Translations under genes and position numbers: made by a program
NCBI GenBank assembly: GCA_023402075.1
Contig: JAEXCS010000040.1
Coordinates: forward strand, 127,535 to 191,534
Length of the DNA stretch: 64,000 nt
Direction of reading: 5' to 3'
Origin: Bacillota bacterium
GTDB lineage: Bacteria > Bacillota > Clostridia > Oscillospirales > Oscillospiraceae
Shown: in pieces, positions 50,881-59,054 of the stretch
Layout: every line of letters begins with the position of its first letter
Position numbering within the stretch: the first letter of the stretch is position 1
The notes under the pieces: model-generated
Told to the model about the DNA's origin: nothing
What the model saw: the letters and a program-made list of their open reading frames with translations, nothing else
Databases searched by the model: none

Positions 50881-50917
50881 TAAAAAAGCGGTCCGGCATA
50901 GCCGGACCGCTTCTTGC
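50881..50917. terminator. Bidirectional terminator between SPOCS gene and ABC operon
   Basis: AAGCGGTCCGGC, loop ATA, GCCGGACCGCTT. Forward it is followed by CTT; on the reverse strand by TTTTTTA, so it is strongest for the reverse ABC-transporter operon. It separates convergent genes. Confidence 0.9.
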
Positions 50918-50988
50918 TGGCGAACGTCTTTCCGCATTTTGCCGCCGAAGCGCCATCCCCGCAATCGTCCAGCAAAATATTTTTATAG

Positions 50989-51747
50989 TTAATTGGAAAA
51001 TCGGGCGAGAAACTGCCGTGTCCGCTCCTCTTTCGGCGCGCCCAGCACCTCGTTGGGCGCCCCCTGCTCCACAATGACCCCACCATCCATGAAAATCACC
51101 CGGTCCGCCACATCCCGGGCAAAAGCCATCTCGTGGGTAACGATGACCATGGTCATTTTCTCCTGAGCAAGCTGGCGGATAACCTTTAAAATTTCGCCCG
51201 TCAGCTCGGGGTCCAGAGCAGAAGTCGGTTCGTCGAAAAATAGAATCTCGGGCTGCATGGCCAGCGCTCTGGCAATGGCCACCCGCTGCTGCTGTCCGCC
51301 GGAAAGCTGGCAGGGATAGCATCCGGCCTTGTCGGAAAGGCCCATTTTTTTCAGCAGCTCTATGGCTTCGTTTTCCACCTCCGCCCGTCTTCGGCCCGCC
51401 ACGCTGACAGGCGCGTCCGTCAGATTTTTCAAAACCGTGTAGTGGGGAAAAAGATTGAAGTTTTGAAATACAAGCCCAAAACAGCGCCGTATCTTTTTCA
51501 GGTCGCCGGCGTAGACCGTTCTGCCCTGTTCATCATTCCAAGCAGCCTTATATCCGGAATAGGACAGCGCGCCGCCGTCCATTTCCGTCAGCAGTGTTGC
51601 ACAGCGCAGCAAGGTGGACTTTCCTGAGCCGGAAGGGCCGATAATGGCCACAACCTCACCCTTGTCTACGCCAACAGAAATATCTCTTAAAACCTCCGAG
51701 GCCCCTTCAAAGGACTTGCGGACATTTTTCAGCTCCATCACTTTCAT
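50989..51747 (-). CDS. Amino-acid ABC transporter ATP-binding protein
   Basis: A 252-residue ATPase of the GlnQ type. Walker A is IIGPSGSGKSTLLRC near residues 35-49, the signature LSGGQQQRVAIARALAM near 145, Walker B ILFFDEPTSALDPEL near 168, and the switch His in VTHEMAFA. It powers uptake of a polar amino acid with the adjacent permease and binding protein. The ATG follows GGAGGTGTCCGACT. It is the last gene of the reverse-strand operon. Confidence 0.94.
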   Translation of the reverse strand: MKVMELKNVRKSFEGASEVLRDISVGVDKGEVVAIIGPSGSGKSTLLRCATLLTEMDGGALSYSGYKAAWNDEQGRTVYAGDLKKIRRCFGLVFQNFNLFPHYTVLKNLTDAPVSVAGRRRAEVENEAIELLKKMGLSDKAGCYPCQLSGGQQQRVAIARALAMQPEILFFDEPTSALDPELTGEILKVIRQLAQEKMTMVIVTHEMAFARDVADRVIFMDGGVIVEQGAPNEVLGAPKEERTRQFLARFSN

Positions 51748-51761
51748 AGTCGGACACCTCC

Positions 51762-52493
51762 TCAGCTATAATAGCTCATGCGTTTTTCAATGCGCTCCAT
51801 TGCCCATGCCACCACGCTGTTAAAGAGAAAGTAGAACGCCCCTGCGATAAACAGCGGCAGGACGGTGGTGTTGGCGGCGGAAATCTGCTTTGCGACGTTA
51901 AACAGCTCCTGATAGGCGATGACAAAGGCCAGAGACGTGTCCTTTACCAAGGTAATCACTTCGTTGGTGACGGCGGGGAGGACCCGCTTCACCATCTGGG
52001 GCAGAATAATCTTAAAAAAGGTCTGTCTCCGTCCATAGCCCAGCACCTGAGCCGCCTCATACTGTCCCTGCGGAATGGACTGGATGCCGGAGCGATAAAT
52101 TTCTGCGAAGTAGGCAGCGTAGTTGATGGAAAACGCGATGACCGCCGCCAGTAGGCGGGAATAGCCCGACAGGCTGATGCCAAAGACATAGTAGGGACCG
52201 AAATACACCACCATCATCTGAAGCATCAGCGGCGTACCCCGGAGGACGGAGATAAAAAAACGCACTATCGCCTGTACAGGCTTAAATGTCCGCAAAGCAG
52301 ACAGAGCTTTCCCAGGCTTCTTTCCCGCTGTTTCTCCCTTTGCACCAAGACGACGCAGAGGCGCCCAGGCGGACATCCGCCCCAGCGCCACCAGAAGCCC
52401 CAACGGCATGGAAAACATCAGCGTGAGCACAAAAAGCTGCACGGCCGCCCACAGGCCCGTCAGCAGCTGCTGGAGTACATTGACCAAAACCAT
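51762..52493 (-). CDS. Amino-acid ABC transporter permease
   Basis: A 243-residue polar amino-acid permease. It has about five membrane segments and the EAA-type loop YEAAQVLGYGRRQTFFKIILPQ split at residues 150-172. The N-terminus AVQLFVLTLMFSMPLGLL is typical. A linker region (about 40-80) is longer and more basic than usual. The ATG at 52493 is eight bases after AAGGAG; the TTG at 52499 is too close. It stands 14 bases before the ATPase gene. Confidence 0.92.
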   Translation of the reverse strand: MVLVNVLQQLLTGLWAAVQLFVLTLMFSMPLGLLVALGRMSAWAPLRRLGAKGETAGKKPGKALSALRTFKPVQAIVRFFISVLRGTPLMLQMMVVYFGPYYVFGISLSGYSRLLAAVIAFSINYAAYFAEIYRSGIQSIPQGQYEAAQVLGYGRRQTFFKIILPQMVKRVLPAVTNEVITLVKDTSLAFVIAYQELFNVAKQISAANTTVLPLFIAGAFYFLFNSVVAWAMERIEKRMSYYS

Positions 52494-52522
52494 TCCCAAT
52501 TCTCCTTGCTGTTCAATTGCCT

Positions 52523-52554
52523 GAGAGGGCGGCGGTGTTTCCCGCCGCCCTCTC
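52523..52554 (-). other. Intercistronic stem-loop in the ABC operon
   Basis: GAGAGGGCGGCGG, loop TGTTTC, CCGCCGCCCTCTC: a perfect 13-bp stem between the binding-protein and permease genes, with no T-run on the reverse strand. Such structures usually protect the upstream mRNA or partly stop transcription so the binding protein is made in excess. Confidence 0.75.
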
Positions 52555-52567
52555 GGAAGCAGACTGC

Positions 52568-53458
52568 TTATTTGCCGTAGCAGAGCATGTCGGCCAGTTC
52601 CGGCGCCTCATAGGTCGTGGCGGCAGCGGCAGCAATTTTCTGGAAGGTTCCGTCAGCCCACATGGCATCCAGCGTGGCCTTCACCTGATCGGCCAGCTCC
52701 GTGTTGCCTTTTTTAAAGCCGATGCCATACTGCTCGGTGGAGAGGGGCTTTTCCAGCATTGCAAACTTGTCGGAGCCACGGGTTTTCAACTGGAAGTTGG
52801 CCACGCCGATGTCCACCGCGATGGCGTCATTCGCGCCGGACTCCAAATTCATAAAGGCGGTGTTGTAGTCGGGAACCTCATCCAGCGCGGAGAAAGAAGC
52901 GGCCAGAGCAAGGTTTTCATCATTGCTGCCGTCGCCGGGATCGTCGGTCAGGGCCGTGAGCGCGGAGGAGCCGGACTGGGTAACCACCGGCTTTCCGGCA
53001 AGCTGCGCCGCGTCGGTAATTCCGCTGTCGGACCGCACCACAAACATAATGGAGTTATTTACGTAAGGGCCTACCCATGTATAGTTTTCCTCGCGGCCGG
53101 TCATGGTGAAGCCATTCCAGATGCAGTCGATATTCCCCGCGTCCAGCTCCATGTCCTTAGAGGTCCAGTCAATGGGCTGGCGGATCAGCTCCCAGCCGTT
53201 GCGGTCGCAGACCTCCTGCGCCAAATCCAGATCGAAGCCCACATAGCTTCCGTCGGCGGCAATAAAGCCGTAAGGGGGATACTCCGCGTCAAAGCCCACG
53301 GTAAAGGTGGTGCGTGCCGCGCTGCCGGACGCGGCCTCCGGGGAAGACGACGCGGAGCCGGGTGCGTCGCTGCCTGCGGGTGCGGTGCCACCACAGGCGG
53401 CCAGAGAACCGATTGTTGCCGCCATGGCAAGCAGAGCCAGAACTTTTTTCAGTTTCAT
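52568..53458 (-). CDS. Amino-acid ABC transporter substrate-binding lipoprotein
   Basis: A 296-residue solute-binding protein of family 3. A signal peptide with lipobox (LAAC, Cys about residue 21) is followed by a Ser/Ala/Gly linker and the binding fold (FTVGFDAEYPPYGFI, YVGFDLDLAQEVCDRNGWE). The start at 53458 gives seven bases from GGAGG; a GTG one codon earlier is closer. It likely brings in a polar amino acid; the exact ligand cannot be read from sequence. First gene of the reverse operon. Confidence 0.93.
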   Translation of the reverse strand: MKLKKVLALLAMAATIGSLAACGGTAPAGSDAPGSASSSPEAASGSAARTTFTVGFDAEYPPYGFIAADGSYVGFDLDLAQEVCDRNGWELIRQPIDWTSKDMELDAGNIDCIWNGFTMTGREENYTWVGPYVNNSIMFVVRSDSGITDAAQLAGKPVVTQSGSSALTALTDDPGDGSNDENLALAASFSALDEVPDYNTAFMNLESGANDAIAVDIGVANFQLKTRGSDKFAMLEKPLSTEQYGIGFKKGNTELADQVKATLDAMWADGTFQKIAAAAATTYEAPELADMLCYGK

Positions 53459-53475
53459 CACTATTCCTCCAATTT

Positions 53476-53490
53476 GAGAGCGCTGCTCTC
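53476..53490 (-). promoter_or_regulatory. Inverted repeat in the leader of the ABC operon
   Basis: GAGAGC, GCT, GCTCTC: a perfect 6-bp inverted repeat just upstream of the ribosome site of the binding-protein gene. Possible operator or small leader hairpin. I found no clear promoter for this operon. Confidence 0.3.
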
Positions 53491-53608
53491 TTAATTTAGT
53501 TAATTATCAATTTAGCATGATAATGCGCGGCTGTAAATATGCGATATCCAAAAAGAATCCGCAAAAAAGCGACGGGCTTTTGTGCAATTTTCGGTGTCTC
53601 CTGCCTGT

Positions 53609-53636
53609 CATACTTGTCAGGCTTTCCACATAGAGT
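53609..53636 (+). promoter_or_regulatory. Possible sigma-E promoter of spoIVA
   Basis: CATA (53609-53612) as a -35 core, a 16-base spacer and CATAGAGT (53629-53636), close to the sigma-E -10 consensus. spoIVA is sigma-E-transcribed in B. subtilis, and no sigma-A-like pair is seen here. Confidence 0.4.
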
Positions 53637-53669
53637 GGAAGCAGGATTGCAAGAAGGACGGGGGATGCT

Positions 53670-55145
53670 ATGAATACGACCATCTATCAGAATATCGCCA
53701 CCCGGACCGCCGGTGACATCTACATCGGTGTGGTAGGCCCGGTACGCACGGGAAAATCTACTTTTATCAAACGGTTTATGGAGACGCAGGTGATCCCCAA
53801 CATTGAAAACGTCTACCGCCGTGAGCGAGCCAGAGACGAGCTGCCCCAAAGCGGCTCCGGACGGACCATCATGACGGCGGAGCCAAAGTTTGTACCGGAA
53901 GAGGCCGTTCAGATTCAGCTGTCCGACGGGGCGGCGTTTTCCGTGCGGCTGATTGACTGCGTGGGGTATATGGTCCGGGGTGCCATCGGATCCACAGAAG
54001 ACGACCAGCCCCGCATGGTGACAACACCTTGGTACGACCACGAGATTCCCATGATGGAAGCGGCGGAGCTTGGCACCCGCAGGGTGATTGCGGAGCACTC
54101 CACCATCGGCATCGTCATCACCACTGACGGATCCATCTCCGAAATTCCCAGAGAAGACTATCTGGATGCCGAAGAGCGGGTAATCCGGGAGCTTCAGGAG
54201 CTGGGAAAACCCTTTATCGTTCTGCTGAACTCCGACTCTCCCAAATCCGAGCGGGTGCAGGCGATGGCAAAAGATATTGCGGCTCATTATGACGTAAACT
54301 GCATGCCGGTGAACTGTCTGGAGCTGGATGAGGCGGCGGTGGCGGATGTATTGAAAGCCGTGCTGTACGAGTTCCCCATGCAGGAGTTGGATGTGTTCCT
54401 GCCCGCGTGGGTGGACGCCCTTCCGGCGGACCACCCCATCAAGGCCGGACTGTACGGCTCGGTACGGGAAGGAACCATGGGACTGCGCCACATCCGGGAG
54501 GTCGATGGGGTGATCGCCCAGCTTGGAAAGAGCGAGAACATCAGCTCCGCCAAGCTTACCGGCATTGACCTTGGAACAGGCGTTGCCTCGTCGGTGCTGC
54601 TCCTTCCTCAGGAGCTGTTTTATCGGACACTGTCGGAGCAGTCTGGCTTCGCTGTGGCGGACGACGGAGACTTGATGAGCCTGCTGACCCGGCTTGCCAC
54701 GGTGAAAACAGAGTACGATAAGGTGGCTGGTGCGCTGAACGACGTGCGGGAAAATGGCTATGGCATTGTGGTTCCCGGCCTTGACGAGCTAAAGCTGGAG
54801 GAGCCGGAAATCATGAAGCAGGGAGGGCGGTACGGCGTGCGCCTGAAGGCCAGCGCCCCCAGCATCCACATGATTCGTGCTGACATCGAAACGGCGGTCA
54901 GCCCCATCGTGGGGAATGAAAAACAGTCGGAAGATATGGTGAACTACCTTTTACAGGAGTTTGAGGGAGACACCAGTAAAATCTGGCAGTCCAATATTTT
55001 CGGCCGCAGCTTCCACGAGCTGGTGAGCGAGGACCTGCAAAACAAGCTTCAGCGGATGCCCGATGACGCACGGAAGAAGCTTCAGGAGACGCTGACCCGC
55101 ATCATCAATGAGGGCAGCGGCGGGCTGATCTGCATTATTCTTTAA
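53670..55145 (+). CDS. spoIVA: Stage IV sporulation protein A (coat morphogenetic ATPase)
   Basis: A 491-residue SpoIVA of full length (B. subtilis 492). Walker A is GVVGPVRTGKSTFIKRFM near residues 20-37, and TRTAGDIYI and AEPKFVPEEAVQIQL follow. The C-terminal end SSGGLICIIL-like (GSGGLICIIL) is the region that contacts SpoVM. SpoIVA hydrolyses ATP to polymerise into the basement layer of the spore coat. The SpoVM-like partner gene lies 4.4 kb upstream. The gene is monocistronic and ends at a perfect hairpin. Confidence 0.97.
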   Translation: MNTTIYQNIATRTAGDIYIGVVGPVRTGKSTFIKRFMETQVIPNIENVYRRERARDELPQSGSGRTIMTAEPKFVPEEAVQIQLSDGAAFSVRLIDCVGYMVRGAIGSTEDDQPRMVTTPWYDHEIPMMEAAELGTRRVIAEHSTIGIVITTDGSISEIPREDYLDAEERVIRELQELGKPFIVLLNSDSPKSERVQAMAKDIAAHYDVNCMPVNCLELDEAAVADVLKAVLYEFPMQELDVFLPAWVDALPADHPIKAGLYGSVREGTMGLRHIREVDGVIAQLGKSENISSAKLTGIDLGTGVASSVLLLPQELFYRTLSEQSGFAVADDGDLMSLLTRLATVKTEYDKVAGALNDVRENGYGIVVPGLDELKLEEPEIMKQGGRYGVRLKASAPSIHMIRADIETAVSPIVGNEKQSEDMVNYLLQEFEGDTSKIWQSNIFGRSFHELVSEDLQNKLQRMPDDARKKLQETLTRIINEGSGGLICIIL

Positions 55146-55155
55146 TAGAAAAGGA

Positions 55156-55184
55156 CAGTGGGAAGCACTTTGTGCTTCCCACTG
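55156..55184. terminator. Perfect 13-bp hairpin between convergent spoIVA and STM3941-type gene
   Basis: CAGTGGGAAGCAC, loop TTT, GTGCTTCCCACTG. On the reverse strand it is followed by TCCTTTTCT and probably serves as a terminator for both directions. Confidence 0.75.
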
Positions 55185-55215
55185 CTTGTATGTGTAGAGA
55201 GTATGACGAGCTATT

Positions 55216-55734
55216 TTACTGCGCCGCCATATGCCTTCTCTGGAGTTCTCCAATCAGGTCCTGCGGAGAGACTCCGCTGGGGCTCAACGAGATAGAAATA
55301 GGCTGATGCCCCAACTTGAGGTTCCACCGCGCTAACCATTTTTTGACACCACTAAGCTTTTCAATATAGGCTTCCTGATTTTTTAACAAAACTTCAATAA
55401 ATACATTGTTCATCATACTGTCAAGATAAATATATTCGATATCACACCAAGGAATAAATCCAAAAGAAAGGACAGTGCTGTTTTCTAAAATACCGTCTGA
55501 AGTGACGGTAAGAAGGGGTTTTCCGGACAGTGCCTTTTTAATAATAAAAATATTGCAAAAAGTATAAAGGAGAATACTAAAAGCTGCAAAAACCCTTAAC
55601 ACAATCTGCGGCAGAGGGCTTTCCATCAAATCTGCGAACAGTAGAAACACACTAAGCAAAGTCATTCCCAATATGATACATATGACCAGGAAAACGCCTT
55701 TTCCTGACTTCTTTATAATAATCGTTTCATCCAT
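55216..55734 (-). CDS. STM3941-family membrane protein
   Basis: A 172-residue protein resembling the STM3941 family: two membrane helices (about residues 15-35 and 45-65) followed by a PH-like beta domain with LLTVTSDGILENS, IPWCDIEYIYL and a C-terminal SISLSPSGVSPQDLIGEL. The function is unknown. The DNA is strikingly AT-rich compared with neighbours and rich in Ile, Leu and Phe codons such as ATA and TTA, suggesting transfer. The ATG at 55734 is tentative; a TTG at 55767 is also possible. Confidence 0.75.
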   Translation of the reverse strand: MDETIIIKKSGKGVFLVICIILGMTLLSVFLLFADLMESPLPQIVLRVFAAFSILLYTFCNIFIIKKALSGKPLLTVTSDGILENSTVLSFGFIPWCDIEYIYLDSMMNNVFIEVLLKNQEAYIEKLSGVKKWLARWNLKLGHQPISISLSPSGVSPQDLIGELQRRHMAAQ

Positions 55735-55810
55735 TCTCTCCGTATCCTTTCCAATCAAAAAATACAAGTCTCCATTTCAATTTTCAAATTATTTATAAAG
55801 CACATTTTCT

Positions 55811-56338
55811 TTACAGACATTCCCTCTCTTTGGGAAGGTGGAATCTTTTTAAATCCACGCACTCCAGCTCCAGCAGACGCATTTTGTTAGCAAGTCCCCC
55901 GGCGTAGCCAGTGAGAGAGCCGTCACCGCCCACCACCCGATGGCAGGGGATGAGAATGGAGATGGGGTTGTGCCCTACCGCTCCGCCCACAGACCGAGCC
56001 GATGCGGACGTTCCCCGCGCTTGCAGGCGCTGCGCCAGCGCACCATAGGTGACGGTTTCCCCCCGGGGAATTTCCAGTAGAAGCTTCCATACCTCCTGAC
56101 GAAACGCACTGCCTTGGGGAGCCAGCGGGGGAATCGCGTCGGGAATCCGGCCTGAAAAATAGACCTCCAGCCAATCTCCCACCCGGTCAAATACAGGAAG
56201 TGCGGCGGTTTCCTCGCGCCCCGTAAGGGTTGAGCCAAAGTATTTCTGCCCTTCCAGCCACAGCCCCGTCAGCGCAGTACCGTCGGACGCAAGGCACAGA
56301 GGACCCAAAGGGGAAGAAAGCTTGCAGATTGTATCCAT
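55811..56338 (-). CDS. ogt: Methylated-DNA-[protein]-cysteine S-methyltransferase
   Basis: A 175-residue O6-alkylguanine DNA alkyltransferase. The active-site PCHR lies in SILIPCHRVVGGDGSLTGYA near residues 128-147, preceded by the DNA-binding helix FRQEVWKLLLEIPRGETVTYG. It repairs O6-methylguanine by a suicidal transfer to the Cys. The ATG at 56338 is eight bases after AAAGGAG; an upstream in-frame start lacks a site. It is divergent from coaX and shares its promoter region. Confidence 0.94.
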   Translation of the reverse strand: MDTICKLSSPLGPLCLASDGTALTGLWLEGQKYFGSTLTGREETAALPVFDRVGDWLEVYFSGRIPDAIPPLAPQGSAFRQEVWKLLLEIPRGETVTYGALAQRLQARGTSASARSVGGAVGHNPISILIPCHRVVGGDGSLTGYAGGLANKMRLLELECVDLKRFHLPKERECL

Positions 56339-56401
56339 GGGCAAAGCTCCTTTCAAATTCTTAAGTAGATTAAAAGCAACGTTTGTTCGATTGATAAAAT
56401 C

Positions 56402-56430
56402 ATTATAGCAGAATGCAGTTCCGCTTGCAA
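56402..56430 (-). promoter_or_regulatory. Promoter of ogt
   Basis: On the reverse strand: TTGCAA (56430-56425), a 17-base spacer and TATAAT (56407-56402), preceded by TGC. The -35 hexamer is self-complementary and is also the -35 of the coaX promoter. Confidence 0.75.
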
Positions 56431-56453
56431 GAGTTGTCATGACGTGATACCAT
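56425..56453 (+). promoter_or_regulatory. Promoter of coaX sharing the -35 of ogt
   Basis: TTGCAA (56425-56430), a 17-base spacer and TACCAT (56448-56453) with TGA before the -10. It uses the same six bases as the ogt promoter in the opposite direction. Confidence 0.6.
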
Positions 56454-56484
56454 AAAAGTAACAGACAGGGGAGGGGATTGCGAC

Positions 56485-57255
56485 ATGCTTTTGGCTATCG
56501 ACGTGGGAAATTCCAATATGTCCGTGGGGCTGTTCGGCCCGGACAGGGAGCTGAAATTTCTGGCCGCGCTGGACACAGACATCCGCAGGACGGCGGATCA
56601 GTTCAGCATTGATTTAATGAACGTATTTACGCTGTATCATTACGATTTGAAGGACGTCAGCGGGGCCATTGTGTGCAGCGTGGTTCCGCCGCTGAATTTC
56701 ATGCTGGAAAAGGCCGTGAGCCGGTTACTGGGAAAGCCGCCCATGGTGGTGGGGCCCGGCGTTAAAACGGGCCTGAACATCCGCATGGACTTTCAGACCC
56801 AGATGGGGGCCGACATTGTGGCGGACGCGGTGGCGGCTCTTGAAAAGTTCGCCGCACCCATCGTTACCATCGACATGGGTACCGCCATTACCATCGGGGT
56901 TATCTCCCATGACCGCACCTACGAAGGCGGGCTTTTGCTGCCGGGGGTCAACGTCTCGCTGGAGGCTTTGAGTCGTCGGGCGGCGCAGCTTCCCGCCATT
57001 TCCCTCCAGCATCCCAAGTCGCTCATCGGAAAAAACACGGAGGACTGCATGCGCGCCGGTATCATTTACGGAACAGCCGGAATGCTGGACGGCGTGCTGG
57101 ACCGCATCCGGGATGAATTTCGCGGCAAGACCGTCAGCGTGGTGGCAACAGGGGGAAGCGCACCCATCATCGTGAAATATTGCCGAAATGAGATTGTCTA
57201 CGATAAGTACCTTTTGATGGACGGGCTGTGGGCCATCTATCAGAAGAACCGGTAG
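56485..57255 (+). CDS. coaX: Type III pantothenate kinase
   Basis: A 256-residue kinase of the ASKHA fold. Phosphate motif LLAIDVGNSNMSVGLFG at the N-terminus, AIVCSVVPPLNFMLEKAV near 60, GADIVADAVAALEKF near 108, TIDMGTAITIGVI near 130 and ATGGSAPIIVKYC near 218. It performs the first step of CoA synthesis and is typical of anaerobic Firmicutes. GGGGAGGGG precedes the ATG. A strong terminator follows. Confidence 0.95.
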   Translation: MLLAIDVGNSNMSVGLFGPDRELKFLAALDTDIRRTADQFSIDLMNVFTLYHYDLKDVSGAIVCSVVPPLNFMLEKAVSRLLGKPPMVVGPGVKTGLNIRMDFQTQMGADIVADAVAALEKFAAPIVTIDMGTAITIGVISHDRTYEGGLLLPGVNVSLEALSRRAAQLPAISLQHPKSLIGKNTEDCMRAGIIYGTAGMLDGVLDRIRDEFRGKTVSVVATGGSAPIIVKYCRNEIVYDKYLLMDGLWAIYQKNR

Positions 57256-57276
57256 GAGATACCAGCAACGTTCAAT

Positions 57277-57309
57277 AAAACAGAGAGGGCCTTCGGCCCT
57301 CTCTGTTTT
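57277..57309. terminator. Bidirectional terminator after coaX
   Basis: AAAACAGAGAGGGCC, loop TTC, GGCCCTCTCTGTTTT: a perfect 15-bp stem with A and T tails that works in both directions, serving coaX and the convergent small Cys-rich gene. Confidence 0.93.
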
Positions 57310-57331
57310 ATATTATATAAGAGGAGTACAC

Positions 57332-57583
57332 TCAATTTCCACAGTACCGCGCAACACAGGTGGCGGAAATCTGCGGGGGAAGGCTCATCGCCATGGCGCC
57401 GCTATAACGGATGCACACACACTCACCGCAGGAAAAGCGGCAGGCATTGTCTGCATGAACAACAACCTCTTGGTTTGTAGCGCAGTCGCACACCAAAAGT
57501 TGGCAGCGCTCTGCGCGCAGAATACGGGCAATCATGACGGTATCCATGACGGAATCATTATTGCGACAAGTTTCAAGCTCCAA
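57332..57583 (-). CDS. Small Cys-rich protein of unknown function, 83 residues
   Basis: An 83-residue soluble protein with ten cysteines, clustered in AERCQLLVCDCAT, ACRFSCGECVCIRY and ATCVARYC, and a middle stretch AMAMSLPPQIS. The spacing suggests metal binding or disulfides with a small beta-barrel-like core; I do not recognise the family. The start is a TTG seven bases after GGAGGT; an upstream TTG at 57598 overlaps that site. It is flanked by terminators and has a possible promoter of its own, so it is likely a real single gene. Confidence 0.7.
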   Translation of the reverse strand: MELETCRNNDSVMDTVMIARILRAERCQLLVCDCATNQEVVVHADNACRFSCGECVCIRYSGAMAMSLPPQISATCVARYCGN

Positions 57584-57621
57584 AATAATTACCTCCAATA
57601 CAAAGGCCGCAACATATCCTA

Positions 57622-57651
57622 TTCATAGCAAGCGACTTCAGTGCATTGTAA
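57622..57651 (-). promoter_or_regulatory. Possible promoter of the small Cys-rich gene
   Basis: Reverse strand: TTACAA (57651-57646), an 18-base spacer and TATGAA (57627-57622) with TGC before it. A weaker match than the others. Confidence 0.4.
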
Positions 57652-57712
57652 TGCAGACAGAACAAGCAGAGCTGGGGCGATACCCATAGGAAATGGCACT
57701 TCTAAATTACAT

Positions 57713-57738
57713 GCGGCCCGCTCAAACGAGCGGGCCGC
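57713..57738 (-). terminator. Perfect hairpin downstream of pfkA
   Basis: GCGGCCCGCTC, loop AAAC, GAGCGGGCCGC. The stem is very stable but the following reverse-strand bases (ATGTAATTTA) have only a weak T-run. Confidence 0.65.
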
Positions 57739-57753
57739 ACCATATTGCCGGTT

Positions 57754-58992
57754 TTATTTCGCCAACACCTTTTTAAGCTTTGCAAAGCGGGGAAGTGAGT
57801 CCTCCTTCGGAAGCTTCGGCTCGCCCTGAATCAAAGGCAGTACATAGTCGATAAAGGGCTTCTCAACGCTATTTCCTCTGGCATTAATCCACTCACGTGG
57901 GACCTTTTTCTCCGTGTTGGCAACATCCGTCAAATTCAGCAGAGCCGTTTTGCAGACGTAATGGCCGTCCCGCTCGGTCCGATCAAAGCCCACCATCTTA
58001 TCGGTGATGCCGTTGACCGCGTTTTCCACGGCGGCCTTTCCCGCCATGAAAGACTCCTCAATGTCCGTCTCTGAGGCCAGATGCGCACCGCAGCGCTGTA
58101 AAAGACTCAGCTCGATGCCCCGAACCTTGGCGCCGGTCTTTTCCTTGACAACGGCAGCAAGCGTAGCGGCAAGGCCGCCAAGCTGAGCGTGACCAAACCC
58201 GTCGGTGGCAGAAGCCTTCGCCTCGGAGACAAAGGTGCCGTCGGGATAGTGGATGCCCTCGGATACGGCTACCATGCAGTTGCCCTTTTCCTTGTAGATA
58301 CGCTCCACATCGGCCAGAAATTCCTCCATATCGAAGTCCGTCTCCGGCAAATAAATCAGGTCGGGACCCGCGCCGTAGGCCGTGGCCAGTGCGGCCGCAC
58401 CGGTCAGCCAGCCTGCGTGGCGGCCCATGATTTCAATAATGCAGACCATCCCGGTATCATAGACCCGGGCATCCTGATAAACTTCCATGCAGCTGGTGGC
58501 GATGTACTTGGCGGCGGAGGCATATCCGGGACAGTGGTCTGTGCCAAACAAATCGTTGTCAATGGTTTTGGGCACGCCCATCACACGACACTCATAGCCC
58601 ACCTTCTGCATATACTTGGAAATTTTGTTGCAGGTGTCCATAGAGTCATTGCCGCCGTTGTAAAAGAAATAGCGCACATCGTATTTTTTGAAAATCTCAA
58701 GAATACGTTTGTAGTCGGTGTCGTCCACATCCGGGTCTGCCATCTTATAGCGGCAGGAACCAAGTGCGGAGGAGGGCGTGTATTTCAAAAGAGCCAGCTC
58801 TGCCGGATCCTCCTCGCTCATGTCAAACAGACGATCGTTTAAAATACCCTTGATGCCGTGCTCCGCCCCGTAAACCGCGGTAATGGCGGAAGACTTCAGC
58901 GCGGTGGCAATCACACCGTACGCGCTGGCATTGATCACAGAAGTGGGACCTCCGGACTGGCCCAGAATGCAGGCGCCTTTCAGTTCACTCAT
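57754..58992 (-). CDS. Pyrophosphate-dependent 6-phosphofructokinase
   Basis: A 412-residue phosphofructokinase of the long, PPi-type clade. The N-terminus is ILGQSGGPTSVINASAYG, the donor-site motif GGNDS (about residue 110) replaces the ATP-type GGDGS, PKTIDNDL (about 136) replaces PGTIDND, and MGRHAGWL follows. Both substitutions indicate pyrophosphate rather than ATP as phosphate donor. It interconverts fructose 6-phosphate and fructose 1,6-bisphosphate and is divergent from fbaA, the next glycolytic step. The ATG at 58992 has AGGAGG nine bases upstream. Confidence 0.93.
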   Translation of the reverse strand: MSELKGACILGQSGGPTSVINASAYGVIATALKSSAITAVYGAEHGIKGILNDRLFDMSEEDPAELALLKYTPSSALGSCRYKMADPDVDDTDYKRILEIFKKYDVRYFFYNGGNDSMDTCNKISKYMQKVGYECRVMGVPKTIDNDLFGTDHCPGYASAAKYIATSCMEVYQDARVYDTGMVCIIEIMGRHAGWLTGAAALATAYGAGPDLIYLPETDFDMEEFLADVERIYKEKGNCMVAVSEGIHYPDGTFVSEAKASATDGFGHAQLGGLAATLAAVVKEKTGAKVRGIELSLLQRCGAHLASETDIEESFMAGKAAVENAVNGITDKMVGFDRTERDGHYVCKTALLNLTDVANTEKKVPREWINARGNSVEKPFIDYVLPLIQGEPKLPKEDSLPRFAKLKKVLAK

Positions 58993-59054
58993 GGATAGTT
59001 CCTCCTGATTTTTCATCCCGGAAAGCCGGGTTTAATAAATATATAAGCGAAAAT

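Noticed and set aside
52517..53494. Forward frame of 325 codons opposite the ABC binding-protein gene
   Set aside because: The reverse strand carries a clear lipoprotein with signal peptide and binding fold; the forward frame is its shadow.
58189..58842. Forward frame of 217 codons opposite pfkA
   Set aside because: Shadow of the phosphofructokinase coding region; no ribosome site.
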